Positions 55,143 through 64,000 of a stretch of 64,000 bases of DNA are shown here, piece by piece. Made by a program: the position numbers and the translations under genes. The notes under the pieces are model-generated. The model was not told the origin of the DNA, did not search any database, and saw only the letters and a program-made list of their open reading frames with translations. Within the stretch, counting starts at the first letter, position 1. Every line of letters starts with the position of its first letter. The stretch is from Candidatus Pelagibacter communis (GTDB taxonomy: Bacteria > Pseudomonadota > Alphaproteobacteria > Pelagibacterales > Pelagibacteraceae): assembly GCF_001180225.1 (NCBI RefSeq), contig NZ_CVST01000066.1:22419-86418 (forward strand). The letters are read 5' to 3'.

Positions 55143-55436
55143 TTAAATTCCTGTTGTTAGATCAATGCTTTGACCTTTTTTTAGAGTTATGATTGCTTTT
55201 TTGTATCCTGAAACTTTCACTTTTTTTCCTCTAGTAAGTTTAGTTCTATTTTGTTTATTGATGATGTTAATTTTAGTGACATTAACATTAAAAATTTTTT
55301 CAATATTTTTTTTCAGGTTTTTTTTGTTAGCACCATCAGGAACCTTGAAAGTAATTTTATTCAATTCAGATAAGTTTGTTGATTTCTCAGTAACAACTGG
55401 AAAAAGAATTTTGTCGTATAAATGAATTTTATCCAT
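55143..55436 (-). CDS. rplW: 50S ribosomal protein L23
   Basis: Tunnel-exit protein that docks trigger factor and SRP. 97 residues: ILFPVVTEKSTNLSELNKITFKV, KKNIEKIFNVNVTKINIINK. The docking loop Glu region (VTEKST) is recognisable. ATG start 1 base after rplD. Confidence 0.96.
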   Translation of the reverse strand: MDKIHLYDKILFPVVTEKSTNLSELNKITFKVPDGANKKNLKKNIEKIFNVNVTKINIINKQNRTKLTRGKKVKVSGYKKAIITLKKGQSIDLTTGI

Positions 55437-55437
55437 A

Positions 55438-56061
55438 TTAAGAATACCTTTTCTCCAATTCTTTTACTGAACTTTCTGTAAAAACAACTTTCTTAAATTT
55501 TATAATATCGTATGCACTAAAATGATTTACATCAGTAACTTTAACGTTTGGAATATTTCTTACAGATTTTTCTATCTTATCTTTTGAATTTTTATCAAGA
55601 ATAATTAGTGAATTAGAAATCTCCAATTTGTTAATTATTGAATTCATTTCTTTTGTTTTTTTTATTTCAGAATTAAAATCATTTAAAATCAATAAGTTCT
55701 TATTATTATTTTTTTCAGTAATTAAAGAAGCAACACTTTGTTTCTTTTCATTTTTGTTCAACTTCCTTTTTTTGTAAGCTAATTCACCTTTTGGACCATG
55801 AGCTATACCACCACCAACAAAAATAGGAGCTTTTCTACTAGCGTGTCTTGCTCCACCAGTTCCTTTTTGTGCATAAATTTTTGATGTCGGACCTTTTACC
55901 TCATTTTGTTGTTTGGTCTTAGCGTGTCTACCTTTGTAGTTAGCGTTTGTTTTGTACAAAACATTAGCAACTAACTTTTGATTAATTTTTGCAGAAAATA
56001 TTTTGTCTAACACTTCAATAGTATCTTTTTTTCCGTCTATGCTAATTTTATCTAATTTCAT
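55438..56061 (-). CDS. rplD: 50S ribosomal protein L4
   Basis: Tunnel-lining protein; in E. coli also an autogenous regulator of the S10 operon. 207 residues: the extended loop GRHAKTKQQNEVKGPTSKIYAQKGTGGARHASRKAPIFVGGG (here GTSKIYAQKGTGGARH-type) is diagnostic. C-terminal half is Lys/Asn-rich and divergent. Shares a base with rplC. Confidence 0.96.
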   Translation of the reverse strand: MKLDKISIDGKKDTIEVLDKIFSAKINQKLVANVLYKTNANYKGRHAKTKQQNEVKGPTSKIYAQKGTGGARHASRKAPIFVGGGIAHGPKGELAYKKRKLNKNEKKQSVASLITEKNNNKNLLILNDFNSEIKKTKEMNSIINKLEISNSLIILDKNSKDKIEKSVRNIPNVKVTDVNHFSAYDIIKFKKVVFTESSVKELEKRYS

Positions 56062-56771
56062 TATTTTTTCTTCTTATCTGGTGTTTTTTTTGCTTCCTCA
56101 GCAGCAGCTAATTTTTCACTGATTGTCATTTTATTTATATTTTTTACTGATCTTTTAACCATCACTTCAGCATTTTTTGATCCTGGAATAGATCCTTTTA
56201 AATAAAGTAGCTCATTTTCTAAATCTGTTTTTATTATTTCGATATTTTGCATTGTTCTTAGCTTATCACCCATATGACCAGCCATTTTTTTTCCTTTAAA
56301 AACTTTACCTGGATCTTGACTGTGTCCTGTTGAACCATGAGCTCTATGAGAAATAGAAACACCATGACTAGCTCTTAAGCCACCAAAGTTATGTCTCTTC
56401 ATAGCACCAGCAAAACCTTTACCAATTGTTTTTGATCTTGTGTCTACAAATTTAATATCTTTGAAAATTTCTAAACCAAATTCATTTCCTTCTTTATAGG
56501 CAGAAGTATCGTTCACTCTAAATTCTTTTAATTTTCTCTTAGCTTCAGTGTTTTTCTTTGCAAAAACACCTTTCATTGCTTTTGTTAATTTTGAATTTTT
56601 TATTTTTCCATACCCAAGTTGAACAGCTTTATAACCTCTTTTTTCTTCCTCAATTACTTGAATAACTCTAGCTTTTTCAACTTTAAGAACTGTAACAGGC
56701 ACTAATTGACCAGATTTATAAAACTCTCTAGTCATGCCTATTTTCTTACCTAATAAAGCTATCTCACTCAT
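56061..56771 (-). CDS. rplC: 50S ribosomal protein L3
   Basis: Early-assembly protein reaching the peptidyl-transferase centre. 236 residues: LLGKKIGMTREFYKSGQLVPVTVL, and the tip loop RHNFGGLRASHGVSISHRAHGSTGHSQDPGKVFKGKKMAGHMG. A Lys-rich C-terminal tail of about 25 residues extends past the core. 2 bases after rpsJ. Confidence 0.97.
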   Translation of the reverse strand: MSEIALLGKKIGMTREFYKSGQLVPVTVLKVEKARVIQVIEEEKRGYKAVQLGYGKIKNSKLTKAMKGVFAKKNTEAKRKLKEFRVNDTSAYKEGNEFGLEIFKDIKFVDTRSKTIGKGFAGAMKRHNFGGLRASHGVSISHRAHGSTGHSQDPGKVFKGKKMAGHMGDKLRTMQNIEIIKTDLENELLYLKGSIPGSKNAEVMVKRSVKNINKMTISEKLAAAEEAKKTPDKKKK

Positions 56772-56773
56772 AA

Positions 56774-57082
56774 TTATATTTTTATCTCCACATCTACACC
56801 TGAAGCTAAGTCTAGTTTCATTAAAGCCTCTACTGTTTGTGGTGTTGGTTCAATAATATCAATTAATCTTTTGTGAGTTCTTGACTCAAATTGCTCTCTA
56901 CTTTTTTTATCAATGTGTGGAGATCTTAGAACTGTGTATCTTTCAATTCTCGTAGGAAGTGGTATTGGACCCTTTATAGTAGCTCCAGTTCTTTTAACTG
57001 TATTAACTATTTCTTCGGTAGAAGCATCTAAAACTTTATTGTCGTATGCTCTTAATTTAATTCTAATATTTTGTTTTTCCAT
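56774..57082 (-). CDS. rpsJ: 30S ribosomal protein S10 (NusE)
   Basis: Head protein and, as NusE, the partner of NusB (2590-2991) in antitermination. 102 residues: [41 protein letters not shown] and [12 protein letters not shown]. Overlaps the fusA stop by one base (TAATG); no tuf gene lies between them. Confidence 0.98.
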   Translation of the reverse strand: MEKQNIRIKLRAYDNKVLDASTEEIVNTVKRTGATIKGPIPLPTRIERYTVLRSPHIDKKSREQFESRTHKRLIDIIEPTPQTVEALMKLDLASGVDVEIKI

Positions 57083-59160
57083 TAACCTGCTACCTTTTTA
57101 GTTACTTCATCTTGAACGTTTTGTGGAACTTTAGAATAATGATCGAAGAACATTGAATATTGCGCTCTTCCTTGTGACATTGATCTAAGATTGTTAATGT
57201 AGCCAAACATATTAGCTAAAGGGACCATTGCTGTTATAACAGTTGCATTTCCTCTTTGCTCTTGAGTGCTAATTTGACCTCTTCTACTGTTTAAATCACC
57301 AATTACATCACCCATATAATCTTCTGGAGTAACAACTTCCACTCTCATAATAGGCTCTAAAAGCTTTAGTCCACCTTGAGTACAAGCTTCTTTAAAACAT
57401 GCCCTGCTGGCAAGTTCAAATGCCAGAACGCTTGAGTCTACATCATGATGTAAACCGTCAACAATCGTTACTTTGTAATCAATCATAGGAAAACCTGCTA
57501 GTATTCCACTATCAGAAACTGTCTCAATACCTTTTTCAACACCAGGGATAAATTCTTTTGGAATAGCTCCACCTTTTATGGCACTTTCAACCTCTCTACC
57601 CTTGCCTGGTTCTTGAGGTTCAACAAATAATTTTACTTTAGCGAATTGGCCAGCACCACCACTTTGTTTTTTGTGTATGTATTCAAATTCAGCAGATTTT
57701 TCTATTGTTTCTCTGTAAGCAACTTGTGGAGCACCAACATTTGCTTCAACTTTAAATTCTCTTTTCATACGATCAACAATAATATCTAGATGAAGCTCAC
57801 CCATTCCTTTGATGATTGTCTGACCAGATTCCTCGTCAGATGAAACTCTAAATGAAGGATCTTCTTTAGCTAATCTTGCTAAAGCTTCACCCATTTTTTC
57901 TTGGTCACCTTTTGTTTTAGGCTCAACAGCAATTTCAATTACTGGTTCAGGGAATTCCATTGGCTCTAATAAAACAGGATTTTCTTTGTCACACAAAGTG
58001 TGACCTGTCATAGTATTTTTTAAACCTGCCAAAGAAACAATATCACCTGCATTTGCTTCTTTAATATCTTCTCTAGAGTTTGCATGCATTAAAAGCATAC
58101 GACCAACTCTTTCTTCTTTATCTGATGAAGAATTGTACACAGCTGTACCAGATTTAATTGTACCAGAATAAATTCTAACAAATGTTAATGAACCAACAAA
58201 TGGGTCATTTGCCACTTTAAATGCTAATCCTGAAAAAGATGATCCATCTTCGAATTTCATTTCAATCTCATCATCAGAACCAAGTTTTGTTCCTTTAATA
58301 GATCCAATATCTACTGGACTTGGAAGATAATTAATAACTGCATCTAATAAAGGTTGGACACCTTTATTTTTAAAAGCTGAACCAGTTAAAACAGGCACAA
58401 AGCTAAAATTTAAAGTTCCTTTTCTAATACATTTAATTAAATCTTCCTCTTTGATTTCATCTCCATTTAAATACGCTTCCATTAACTTTTCGTCTTGCTC
58501 AACTGCAGACTCAATTAATTCAGTTCTGTATTTTTCTGAAATTTCTTTTAAATCATCAGGTATATCTTTATATTCCCACTCTGCGCCTAATGCTTCATTT
58601 TTCCATACTTGAGCTTTCATTTTAACAAGATCAACAACACCAGTTAAAGAAGCTTCAATTCCAATAGGTACTTGTAAAACTAATGGTTTAGCACCCAATC
58701 TATCTCTGATCATATCAACACATCTAAAGAAATCTGCACCAGTTCTATCAAGTTTATTTACAAAACAAATTCTTGGAACTTTATATTTGTCTGCTTGTCT
58801 CCATACTGTCTCAGATTGAGGCTCTACACCAGCAACTCCATCAAATACAGCCACAGCACCGTCTAAAACTTTTAAAGATCTTTCTACTTCAATTGTAAAA
58901 TCTACGTGACCTGGAGTATCAATTATGTTAACTCTGTGGTCATTCCAGAAACAAGTTGTTGCTGCAGAAGTAATTGTGATGCCTCTTTCTTGTTCTTGCT
59001 CCATCCAATCCATTGTTGCAGCACCATCATGCACTTCACCAATTTTATGACTTTTTCCTGTATAATATAAAATTCTTTCTGTAGTAGTTGTTTTACCAGC
59101 ATCAATGTGGGCCATGATCCCAATGTTTCTATATTTATCTAATGTATGAGTTCTAGCCAT
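57082..59160 (-). CDS. fusA: elongation factor G
   Basis: Translocation GTPase. 692 residues: P-loop [12 protein letters not shown], switch [29 protein letters not shown], then domains II-V with [14 protein letters not shown] and [11 protein letters not shown]. Complete. 6 bases after rpsG. Standard str-operon member; the usual tuf is missing downstream. Confidence 0.98.
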   Translation of the reverse strand: MARTHTLDKYRNIGIMAHIDAGKTTTTERILYYTGKSHKIGEVHDGAATMDWMEQEQERGITITSAATTCFWNDHRVNIIDTPGHVDFTIEVERSLKVLDGAVAVFDGVAGVEPQSETVWRQADKYKVPRICFVNKLDRTGADFFRCVDMIRDRLGAKPLVLQVPIGIEASLTGVVDLVKMKAQVWKNEALGAEWEYKDIPDDLKEISEKYRTELIESAVEQDEKLMEAYLNGDEIKEEDLIKCIRKGTLNFSFVPVLTGSAFKNKGVQPLLDAVINYLPSPVDIGSIKGTKLGSDDEIEMKFEDGSSFSGLAFKVANDPFVGSLTFVRIYSGTIKSGTAVYNSSSDKEERVGRMLLMHANSREDIKEANAGDIVSLAGLKNTMTGHTLCDKENPVLLEPMEFPEPVIEIAVEPKTKGDQEKMGEALARLAKEDPSFRVSSDEESGQTIIKGMGELHLDIIVDRMKREFKVEANVGAPQVAYRETIEKSAEFEYIHKKQSGGAGQFAKVKLFVEPQEPGKGREVESAIKGGAIPKEFIPGVEKGIETVSDSGILAGFPMIDYKVTIVDGLHHDVDSSVLAFELASRACFKEACTQGGLKLLEPIMRVEVVTPEDYMGDVIGDLNSRRGQISTQEQRGNATVITAMVPLANMFGYINNLRSMSQGRAQYSMFFDHYSKVPQNVQDEVTKKVAG

Positions 59161-59166
59161 AATTTT

Positions 59167-59637
59167 TTACCATCTAAAATGTGCAAATGCCTTGTTAGAC
59201 TCTGCCATTTTATGAACATCCTCTCGTTTTTTTACTGCAGCACCTTTTTTTTCATAAGCATCATACAGTTCGTTAAAAATTTTATCTGCCATGTGTTTAT
59301 CTTTTCTTTTTCTTGCTGAATCAACTAACCATCTTATTGCAAGTGCTTGAGCTCTTTTACTTTTTACTTCAACTGGCACTTGGTATGTTGCACCACCTAC
59401 TCTTCGTGATCTAACCTCTACAGTTGGTTTGATGTTGTTAATTGCTTCATTAAAAATATTTATAGGTTCATCTTTAGTTTTTGTTTTGATTTTCTCTATT
59501 GCTTCATAAACTATTTTTGCAGCAATACCTCTTTTACCATCATACATAATATTATTTATTAATTTTGGAATTATAGTTGAATTAAATTTTGGATCAGGAA
59601 CTACATTTTTTTTGGGTTGAGTTTTTTTTCTAGACAT
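59167..59637 (-). CDS. rpsG: 30S ribosomal protein S7
   Basis: Primary 16S rRNA-binding head protein; represses the str operon in E. coli. 156 residues: VPDPKFNSTIIPKLINNIMYDGKRGIA, VEVRSRRVGGATYQVPVEV, MAESNKAFAHFRW. Shares a base with rpsL. Confidence 0.98.
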   Translation of the reverse strand: MSRKKTQPKKNVVPDPKFNSTIIPKLINNIMYDGKRGIAAKIVYEAIEKIKTKTKDEPINIFNEAINNIKPTVEVRSRRVGGATYQVPVEVKSKRAQALAIRWLVDSARKRKDKHMADKIFNELYDAYEKKGAAVKKREDVHKMAESNKAFAHFRW

Positions 59638-60008
59638 TATTTACCTTTTTTTGTTCCATATAAAGATCTTCTCTGTTTTCTATTTGCAACACCTTGTGTA
59701 TCTAAATTTCCTCTTAAGATATGATATCTAACACCAGGTAAATCTTTAACCCTTCCACCTCTAATTAGTACTACTGAGTGTTCTTGTAAGTTATGTCCTT
59801 CGCCTGGAATATAAGCAGTTACTTCAAAACCGTTTGACAATCTAACTCTAGCAACTTTTCTTAATGCAGAGTTTGGTTTTTTTGGAGTGGTTGTATAAAC
59901 TTTAACACAAACACCTCTTTTTAAAGGTTGCTTTTGTAAAGCAGGAACTTTGTTCCTAGAAACTTGTTTAACTCTTTTTTTTCTTAACAACTGATTAATA
60001 GTTGGCAT
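59637..60008 (-). CDS. rpsL: 30S ribosomal protein S12
   Basis: Decoding-centre protein. 123 residues: [38 protein letters not shown] and [17 protein letters not shown]. Both lysines whose mutation gives streptomycin resistance in other bacteria (in PKKPNS and RVKDLPG) are the wild-type form. ATG start at 60008, preceded by the 169-base gap with a promoter and a structured leader. Confidence 0.98.
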   Translation of the reverse strand: MPTINQLLRKKRVKQVSRNKVPALQKQPLKRGVCVKVYTTTPKKPNSALRKVARVRLSNGFEVTAYIPGEGHNLQEHSVVLIRGGRVKDLPGVRYHILRGNLDTQGVANRKQRRSLYGTKKGK

Positions 60009-60046
60009 AATTTTTTTTTAAAATTAATTAATTTATTTTTGAGATG

Positions 60047-60097
60047 AAAATAACTGACAGGTTATTTTGTGGCAGCGTTTAGTACCTCAAGAGCACT
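60047..60097 (-). promoter_or_regulatory. predicted structured leader of the rpsL operon (two stem-loops)
   Basis: Reading the minus strand, 60097-60081 can fold as a 5-6 bp stem (AGTGC with GGTACT). 60068-60047 forms a perfect 8-bp stem, AAAATAAC with GTTATTTT around loop CTGTCA. Neither is followed by a U-run, so they are not terminators. Both lie between the promoter candidate and the rpsL start, where an S12/S7 autoregulatory element would be expected. I recall an rpsL-leader RNA family in Rickettsiales; whether this belongs to it needs a covariance search. Confidence 0.45.
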
Positions 60098-60120
60098 ACA
60101 TTCCAACCAAAAACATCGCC

Positions 60121-60148
60121 AAAATACTTATTAATCAGCTATTGTCAA
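60121..60148 (-). promoter_or_regulatory. probable sigma70 promoter of the str operon (rpsL-rpsG-fusA...)
   Basis: Consensus TTGACA (60148-60143), 16 bases, TATTTT (60126-60121) on the minus strand, about 30 bases after the rpoC stop. Predicted leader is about 105 bases. The -35 is perfect; the -10 has four of six matches. This gap is the only break between rpoC and the ribosomal genes. Confidence 0.55.
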
Positions 60149-60177
60149 ACTAAAACTGCAATTTTTAGGTGATTTTT

Positions 60178-63100
60178 TTATTGATTTACTTGTGTTTCTT
60201 CAGGCTCAGAAGCTTCAAGTTTATCTTGTTCTGCTAAGAAGCTATTATCATCTTCCAAGGCCTTGTTATTCCATCTGTTCTTGATATTACCCGTACCAGC
60301 AGGAACTAATCTTCCAACTATTACGTTCTCTTTTAAACCGTTTAATGGATCAACTTTTCCTTTAATTGCAGCATCTGTTAATACTCTTGTTGTCTCTTGG
60401 AAAGATGCGGCAGAAATGAATGATTCTGTTTGAAGTGAAGCTTTAGTAATACCCATTAAAACTCTTTCTCCAACTGCAGGAGTTTTCCCTTCAGCAACTA
60501 ATTTTTCATTAGTATTATCAAACTTGATTCTATCTACCACTTCACCCGGTAAATAACTTGAATCTCCAGACACCTTAACTTCAACTTTTTTAAGCATTTG
60601 TCTTAGAATTGTTTCAATATGTTTATCGTTAATAATTACACCTTGTAATCGATATACTTCTTGAACTTGATTAACAAAATATTCTGTTAATTCTTTAATA
60701 CCTAAAATTCTTAAAATATCATGTGGTAATGGCTGACCATCTAAAAGGTATTCGCCTTTTTGAATTTTTTCACCAGGATTAAAGTTAATATGTTTTCCTT
60801 TTGGAATTAAATAATTTGATGGTTCCTTTCCATCTTCAGGAACAATCGAAATTCTTTGTTTGCCCCTAACTTCTTTTCCAAATACAACACTTCCATCGTT
60901 TTCGGCAATAATAGCACTGTCCTTAGCTTTTCTAGCTTCGAAAAGTTCAGCTACTCTTGGAAGACCTCCAGTAATATCTTTAGTTTTTGTTGTTTCTTTA
61001 GGTAATCTTGCAATAACATCACCAGCATAAACTTTTTGACCATCTTTAATTGATAAAATCGAATCTGGTACTAAGTAATATCTAGCTTCATTGTCATCTG
61101 CTTTTTTAATTACATTTCCTTTTTCATCTCTTAAAGTAATTCTAGGTTTTAAATCTGTACTCTTAGATTGACCTCTCCAGTCAATTACAGATTTTGATGA
61201 AATACCAGTTGCATCATCAGTAGTTTCTTGAATTGAAACTCCATCTATCAAATCAACATAACTAGCAATACCACTCTTTTCAGCAATAACTGGAGTTGTA
61301 TATGGGTCCCACTCACAAATTTTTGTATTTGCTTTAACTTTATCTCCATTATTAAAAAATAATCTTGATCCATAAGCAACTTTATAAACTGCTATTTGAA
61401 CTCCTTTATCATCTTCAATAGAAAGTTGAGTATTTCTTCCCATAACAATTAAATTCTTTTTAGAATCTTCTAGAATATTTGAGTTAATAATTTTTAATGT
61501 TCCATCGCTTTTGCTGATAATTTGGTTATCTTGTTTAACCGAAGCTGTTCCCCCAACGTGAAATGTTCTCATCGTTAACTGCGTACCTGGTTCTCCAATT
61601 GATTGAGCTGAAATCATACCAATTGCTTCACCCACATGCACCATTTTACCTCTAGATAAATCTCTTCCATAACAAGTAGCACAAACACCTTCTTTAGAAC
61701 TACAAGTCATTACTGAATAAACTTTTATAGATTTAACACCTGCTGCATCAATTTTATCACAGCCTGCCTCGTCAATCATTTCTGACTTTTTAATTATTAC
61801 CTCACCACTTAAAGGGTTTTTCACTTCAGCAGCTGTAACTCTACCTAGTGCTCTTTCTGCCAAACTAACAACTACATTACCACCCTCTAAGATCTCTGAT
61901 AGTTCAATAAAACCTGGTTCTTCACATTTAATTTTTGTTACTGTTAAATCTTGTGCAACATCACACAATCTTCTTGTTAAATAACCAGAGCTTGCTGTTT
62001 TAAGTGCGGTATCTGCTAATCCTTTTCTTGCTCCGTGTGTAGAATTAAAATACTCTAAAGCTGTTAAACCTTCTTTAAAGTTAGAAATAATTGGACTTTC
62101 AATAATTTCGCCTGAAGGTTTTGCAATTAATCCTCTCATACCAGCTAATTGTTTCATTTGCGCTGCTGAACCTCTTGCACCGCTATCAGCCATCATAAAT
62201 ACTGAATTTATTTTTAAACCCTCTTCTGTTTTTTCAGTTGCAGAAATTCTTTTCATCATTTCACCCGCAACTTTATCAGTACATTTAGACCATGCATCAA
62301 CAACCTTGTTGTACTTCTCGCCTCTTGTAATCAAACCTTCGGCATATTGAGTTTCATAATCTGCAATTAATTTTTTAGTATCATCAATTAATTGAGTTTT
62401 ATTTTCAGGAATAATTAAATCGTCTTTTCCAAATGAAATTCCTGCTTTAAATGCATGCTTAAATCCTAAATCTTTAAGTTTATCACAGAAAATAACTGTC
62501 GTTTTCTGACCACAGAATCTGAAAACCACATCAATTATTTCAGAAACAACTTTTTTTGGTAGCAATCTATCAACTAATGAAAATTTAATATTGCTATTTT
62601 TTGGTAATAGGTTGGCTAATAAAAATCTTCCTGCAGTTGATGTATATTTTTCAATCTTCTTATTTCCTTGTTCGTCAACAGTTTCATATCTTGAAATAAT
62701 AGTGCTATGAACGTTAATTTCACCTGAAGATAATGCAAACTCTATTTGATCAGAATTAGTAAAGTATCCAGATGGTTTATCCGATACTGGTTCCTGTGAA
62801 AGATAATATATTCCTAAAATCATATCCTGACTTGGAACGATTATAGGTTTACCATTTGAAGGAGATAGAATGTTGTTAGTTGACAGCATTAATATTCTTG
62901 CTTCCAACTGAGCTTCTAAACTTAAAGGTACATGAACAGCCATTTGGTCACCGTCAAAATCAGCATTAAAAGCTGCACAAGTAAGAGGGTGTAGCTCAAT
63001 TGCATCACCTTCAATTAATTTTGGTTCAAAAGCTTGAACACCAAGTCTATGAAGTGTTGGTGCTCTATTTAATAAAACAGGATGTTCTCTTACGATTAAC

Positions 63101-64000
63101 TCTAATGCATCCCATACAGCATTAGTTTCTTTCTCTACTAATTTTTTAGCTTGTTTAATTGTAGATGCTAAACCTAATTTGTTTAATCTTGCGTATAAAA
63201 ATGGTTTAAATAACTCCAAAGCCATTTTTTTTGGTAATCCACACTCATGTAATTTTAAGTCTGGACCGACAACGATTACTGATCTTCCAGAGTAATCTAC
63301 CCTTTTTCCTAATAAGTTTTGTCTAAATCTACCCTGCTTACCTTTAAGCATTTCTGCAAGAGATTTAAGTGGTCTTTTACCTGTTCCAGTAATAACACGA
63401 CCTCTTCTTCCATTGTCGAAAAGAGCATCAACAGACTCTTGAAGCATTCTTTTTTCATTTCTAACAATGATGTCCGGAGCTTTAAGATCCATTAATCTTT
63501 TTAATCTATTATTTCTGTTAATAACTCTCCTATAAAGGTCGTTAAGATCTGAAGTAGCAAATCTACCACCATCTAGCGGAACCAAAGGTCTTAATTCTGG
63601 TGGAATAACTGGAACTACAGTCATAATCATCCACTCTGGTTTTTGACCAGTTTCGATAAATGACTCTATTAATTTTAATCTCTTAATTGCTCTTTCTTCA
63701 TTAACTTTAGATTTAGTTTCTTTAATAAAGCTAACAAGATTTTTTCTTTCTAATTCTAAGTCAAGATTTTTTAACATCTCAAGAACAGCTTCAGCTCCAA
63801 TACCTGCAGTAAAGCTTTCTTCTCCAAATTCATCTTGATATTTTGCTAATTCTTCCTCATTTAAAAGTTGGTTTTTTTGCAAACCAGTTAATCCCGGTTC
63901 GATTACTATAAAGTTTTCAAAATAAAGAACTCTCTCGATCTCTTTCAACTTCATATCTACCGCAAGAGCAATTCTACTTGGTAATGATTTCAAGAACCAA
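60178..64000 (-). CDS. rpoC: DNA-directed RNA polymerase subunit beta', 5' end off the window
   Basis: Catalytic large subunit. The reading frame is open through base 64000: the codons before the in-window TTG-AAA-TCA encode W-F, matching the family sequence WFLKSLPSR, so about 115 N-terminal residues including the first zinc finger lie outside. Inside are [24 protein letters not shown] (here [17 protein letters not shown]), the active-site [12 protein letters not shown] with three Asp for Mg2+, the second zinc site ([15 protein letters not shown]) and the C-terminal jaw. No frameshift seen. rpoB should lie just upstream, beyond the window. Confidence 0.98.
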   Translation of the reverse strand, partial: WFLKSLPSRIALAVDMKLKEIERVLYFENFIVIEPGLTGLQKNQLLNEEELAKYQDEFGEESFTAGIGAEAVLEMLKNLDLELERKNLVSFIKETKSKVNEERAIKRLKLIESFIETGQKPEWMIMTVVPVIPPELRPLVPLDGGRFATSDLNDLYRRVINRNNRLKRLMDLKAPDIIVRNEKRMLQESVDALFDNGRRGRVITGTGKRPLKSLAEMLKGKQGRFRQNLLGKRVDYSGRSVIVVGPDLKLHECGLPKKMALELFKPFLYARLNKLGLASTIKQAKKLVEKETNAVWDALELIVREHPVLLNRAPTLHRLGVQAFEPKLIEGDAIELHPLTCAAFNADFDGDQMAVHVPLSLEAQLEARILMLSTNNILSPSNGKPIIVPSQDMILGIYYLSQEPVSDKPSGYFTNSDQIEFALSSGEINVHSTIISRYETVDEQGNKKIEKYTSTAGRFLLANLLPKNSNIKFSLVDRLLPKKVVSEIIDVVFRFCGQKTTVIFCDKLKDLGFKHAFKAGISFGKDDLIIPENKTQLIDDTKKLIADYETQYAEGLITRGEKYNKVVDAWSKCTDKVAGEMMKRISATEKTEEGLKINSVFMMADSGARGSAAQMKQLAGMRGLIAKPSGEIIESPIISNFKEGLTALEYFNSTHGARKGLADTALKTASSGYLTRRLCDVAQDLTVTKIKCEEPGFIELSEILEGGNVVVSLAERALGRVTAAEVKNPLSGEVIIKKSEMIDEAGCDKIDAAGVKSIKVYSVMTCSSKEGVCATCYGRDLSRGKMVHVGEAIGMISAQSIGEPGTQLTMRTFHVGGTASVKQDNQIISKSDGTLKIINSNILEDSKKNLIVMGRNTQLSIEDDKGVQIAVYKVAYGSRLFFNNGDKVKANTKICEWDPYTTPVIAEKSGIASYVDLIDGVSIQETTDDATGISSKSVIDWRGQSKSTDLKPRITLRDEKGNVIKKADDNEARYYLVPDSILSIKDGQKVYAGDVIARLPKETTKTKDITGGLPRVAELFEARKAKDSAIIAENDGSVVFGKEVRGKQRISIVPEDGKEPSNYLIPKGKHINFNPGEKIQKGEYLLDGQPLPHDILRILGIKELTEYFVNQVQEVYRLQGVIINDKHIETILRQMLKKVEVKVSGDSSYLPGEVVDRIKFDNTNEKLVAEGKTPAVGERVLMGITKASLQTESFISAASFQETTRVLTDAAIKGKVDPLNGLKENVIVGRLVPAGTGNIKNRWNNKALEDDNSFLAEQDKLEASEPEETQVNQ

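Noticed and set aside
60098..60180. Intrinsic terminator after rpoC
   Set aside because: CTAAAA/TTTTAG near 60155-60173 can pair, but the stem is weak, has no G-C core and is not followed by a U-tract.
1..64000. Mobile elements, prophage, CRISPR, toxin-antitoxin or genomic island
   Set aside because: No transposase, integrase, direct-repeat array, or stretch of differing composition was seen; every gap is accounted for by housekeeping genes.

Overview
The window is a very AT-rich (by eye about 30% G+C), extremely compact bacterial chromosome segment. Gene content, gene order, tiny intergenic gaps and protein sequences all fit SAR11 / Candidatus Pelagibacter (Alphaproteobacteria, Pelagibacterales). 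That assignment is recognition, not a database result. There are about 68 protein genes, one tRNA, no rRNA, no CRISPR array, no insertion sequence and no phage gene. The largest gene-free stretch is only 169 bases (60009-60177), so no gap exceeds 300 bases.

Layout. (1) 1-8984, minus strand: one long run, read from 8984 downwards: a 2-oxoglutarate/Fe(II) oxygenase, rpiB, glyA, nrdR, riboflavin genes ribD-ribE-ribBX-ribH, nusB, thiL and the edge-truncated proton pyrophosphatase hppA. (2) 9058-10047: hemB alone on the plus strand. (3) 10048-17370, minus: dapA, smpB, folK, an RSH (p)ppGpp enzyme, pyrE, pdxJ, acpS, lepB, rnc, recO. (4) 17414-24855: slt (plus), tRNA-Ser(GCU) (minus), then the heterotetrameric sarcosine oxidase operon soxBDAG (plus). 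(5) 24859-31508, minus: gatC-gatA-gatB, an O-methyltransferase, trhO, a MATE exporter and an exported nuclease. (6) 31559-38235, plus: ruvX, pyrB, an inactive-looking dihydroorotase partner, plsY, topA, a small exported repeat protein and a RidA protein. (7) 38237-43243: galU-ugd (minus), panC (plus), mgtE (minus), lipB (plus). (8) 43221-64000, minus: the information-processing superoperon rpoC, rpsL-rpsG-fusA, S10 genes, spc genes, secY-adk, alpha-operon genes and a pseudouridine synthase. It is interrupted only by two gaps, each of which carries a promoter-like sequence.

The genes are mostly housekeeping: translation, transcription, one-carbon/glycine metabolism (soxBDAG and glyA both concern sarcosine, glycine and folate one-carbon units), flavin and heme cofactors, pyrimidines, lipoate and lipids. 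I do not see a new defence, mobile or secretion system. The points most worth a second look are enzymes that keep their family fold but lack catalytic or metal residues (the RibA-like half of RibBX, the PyrC-like protein beside PyrB), altered zinc knuckles in NrdR, a shortened RSH protein, an 11-residue-repeat exported peptide downstream of topA, a structured leader before rpsL, missing rpmD and tuf from their usual places, and convergent gene pairs that touch or overlap with no room for a terminator.
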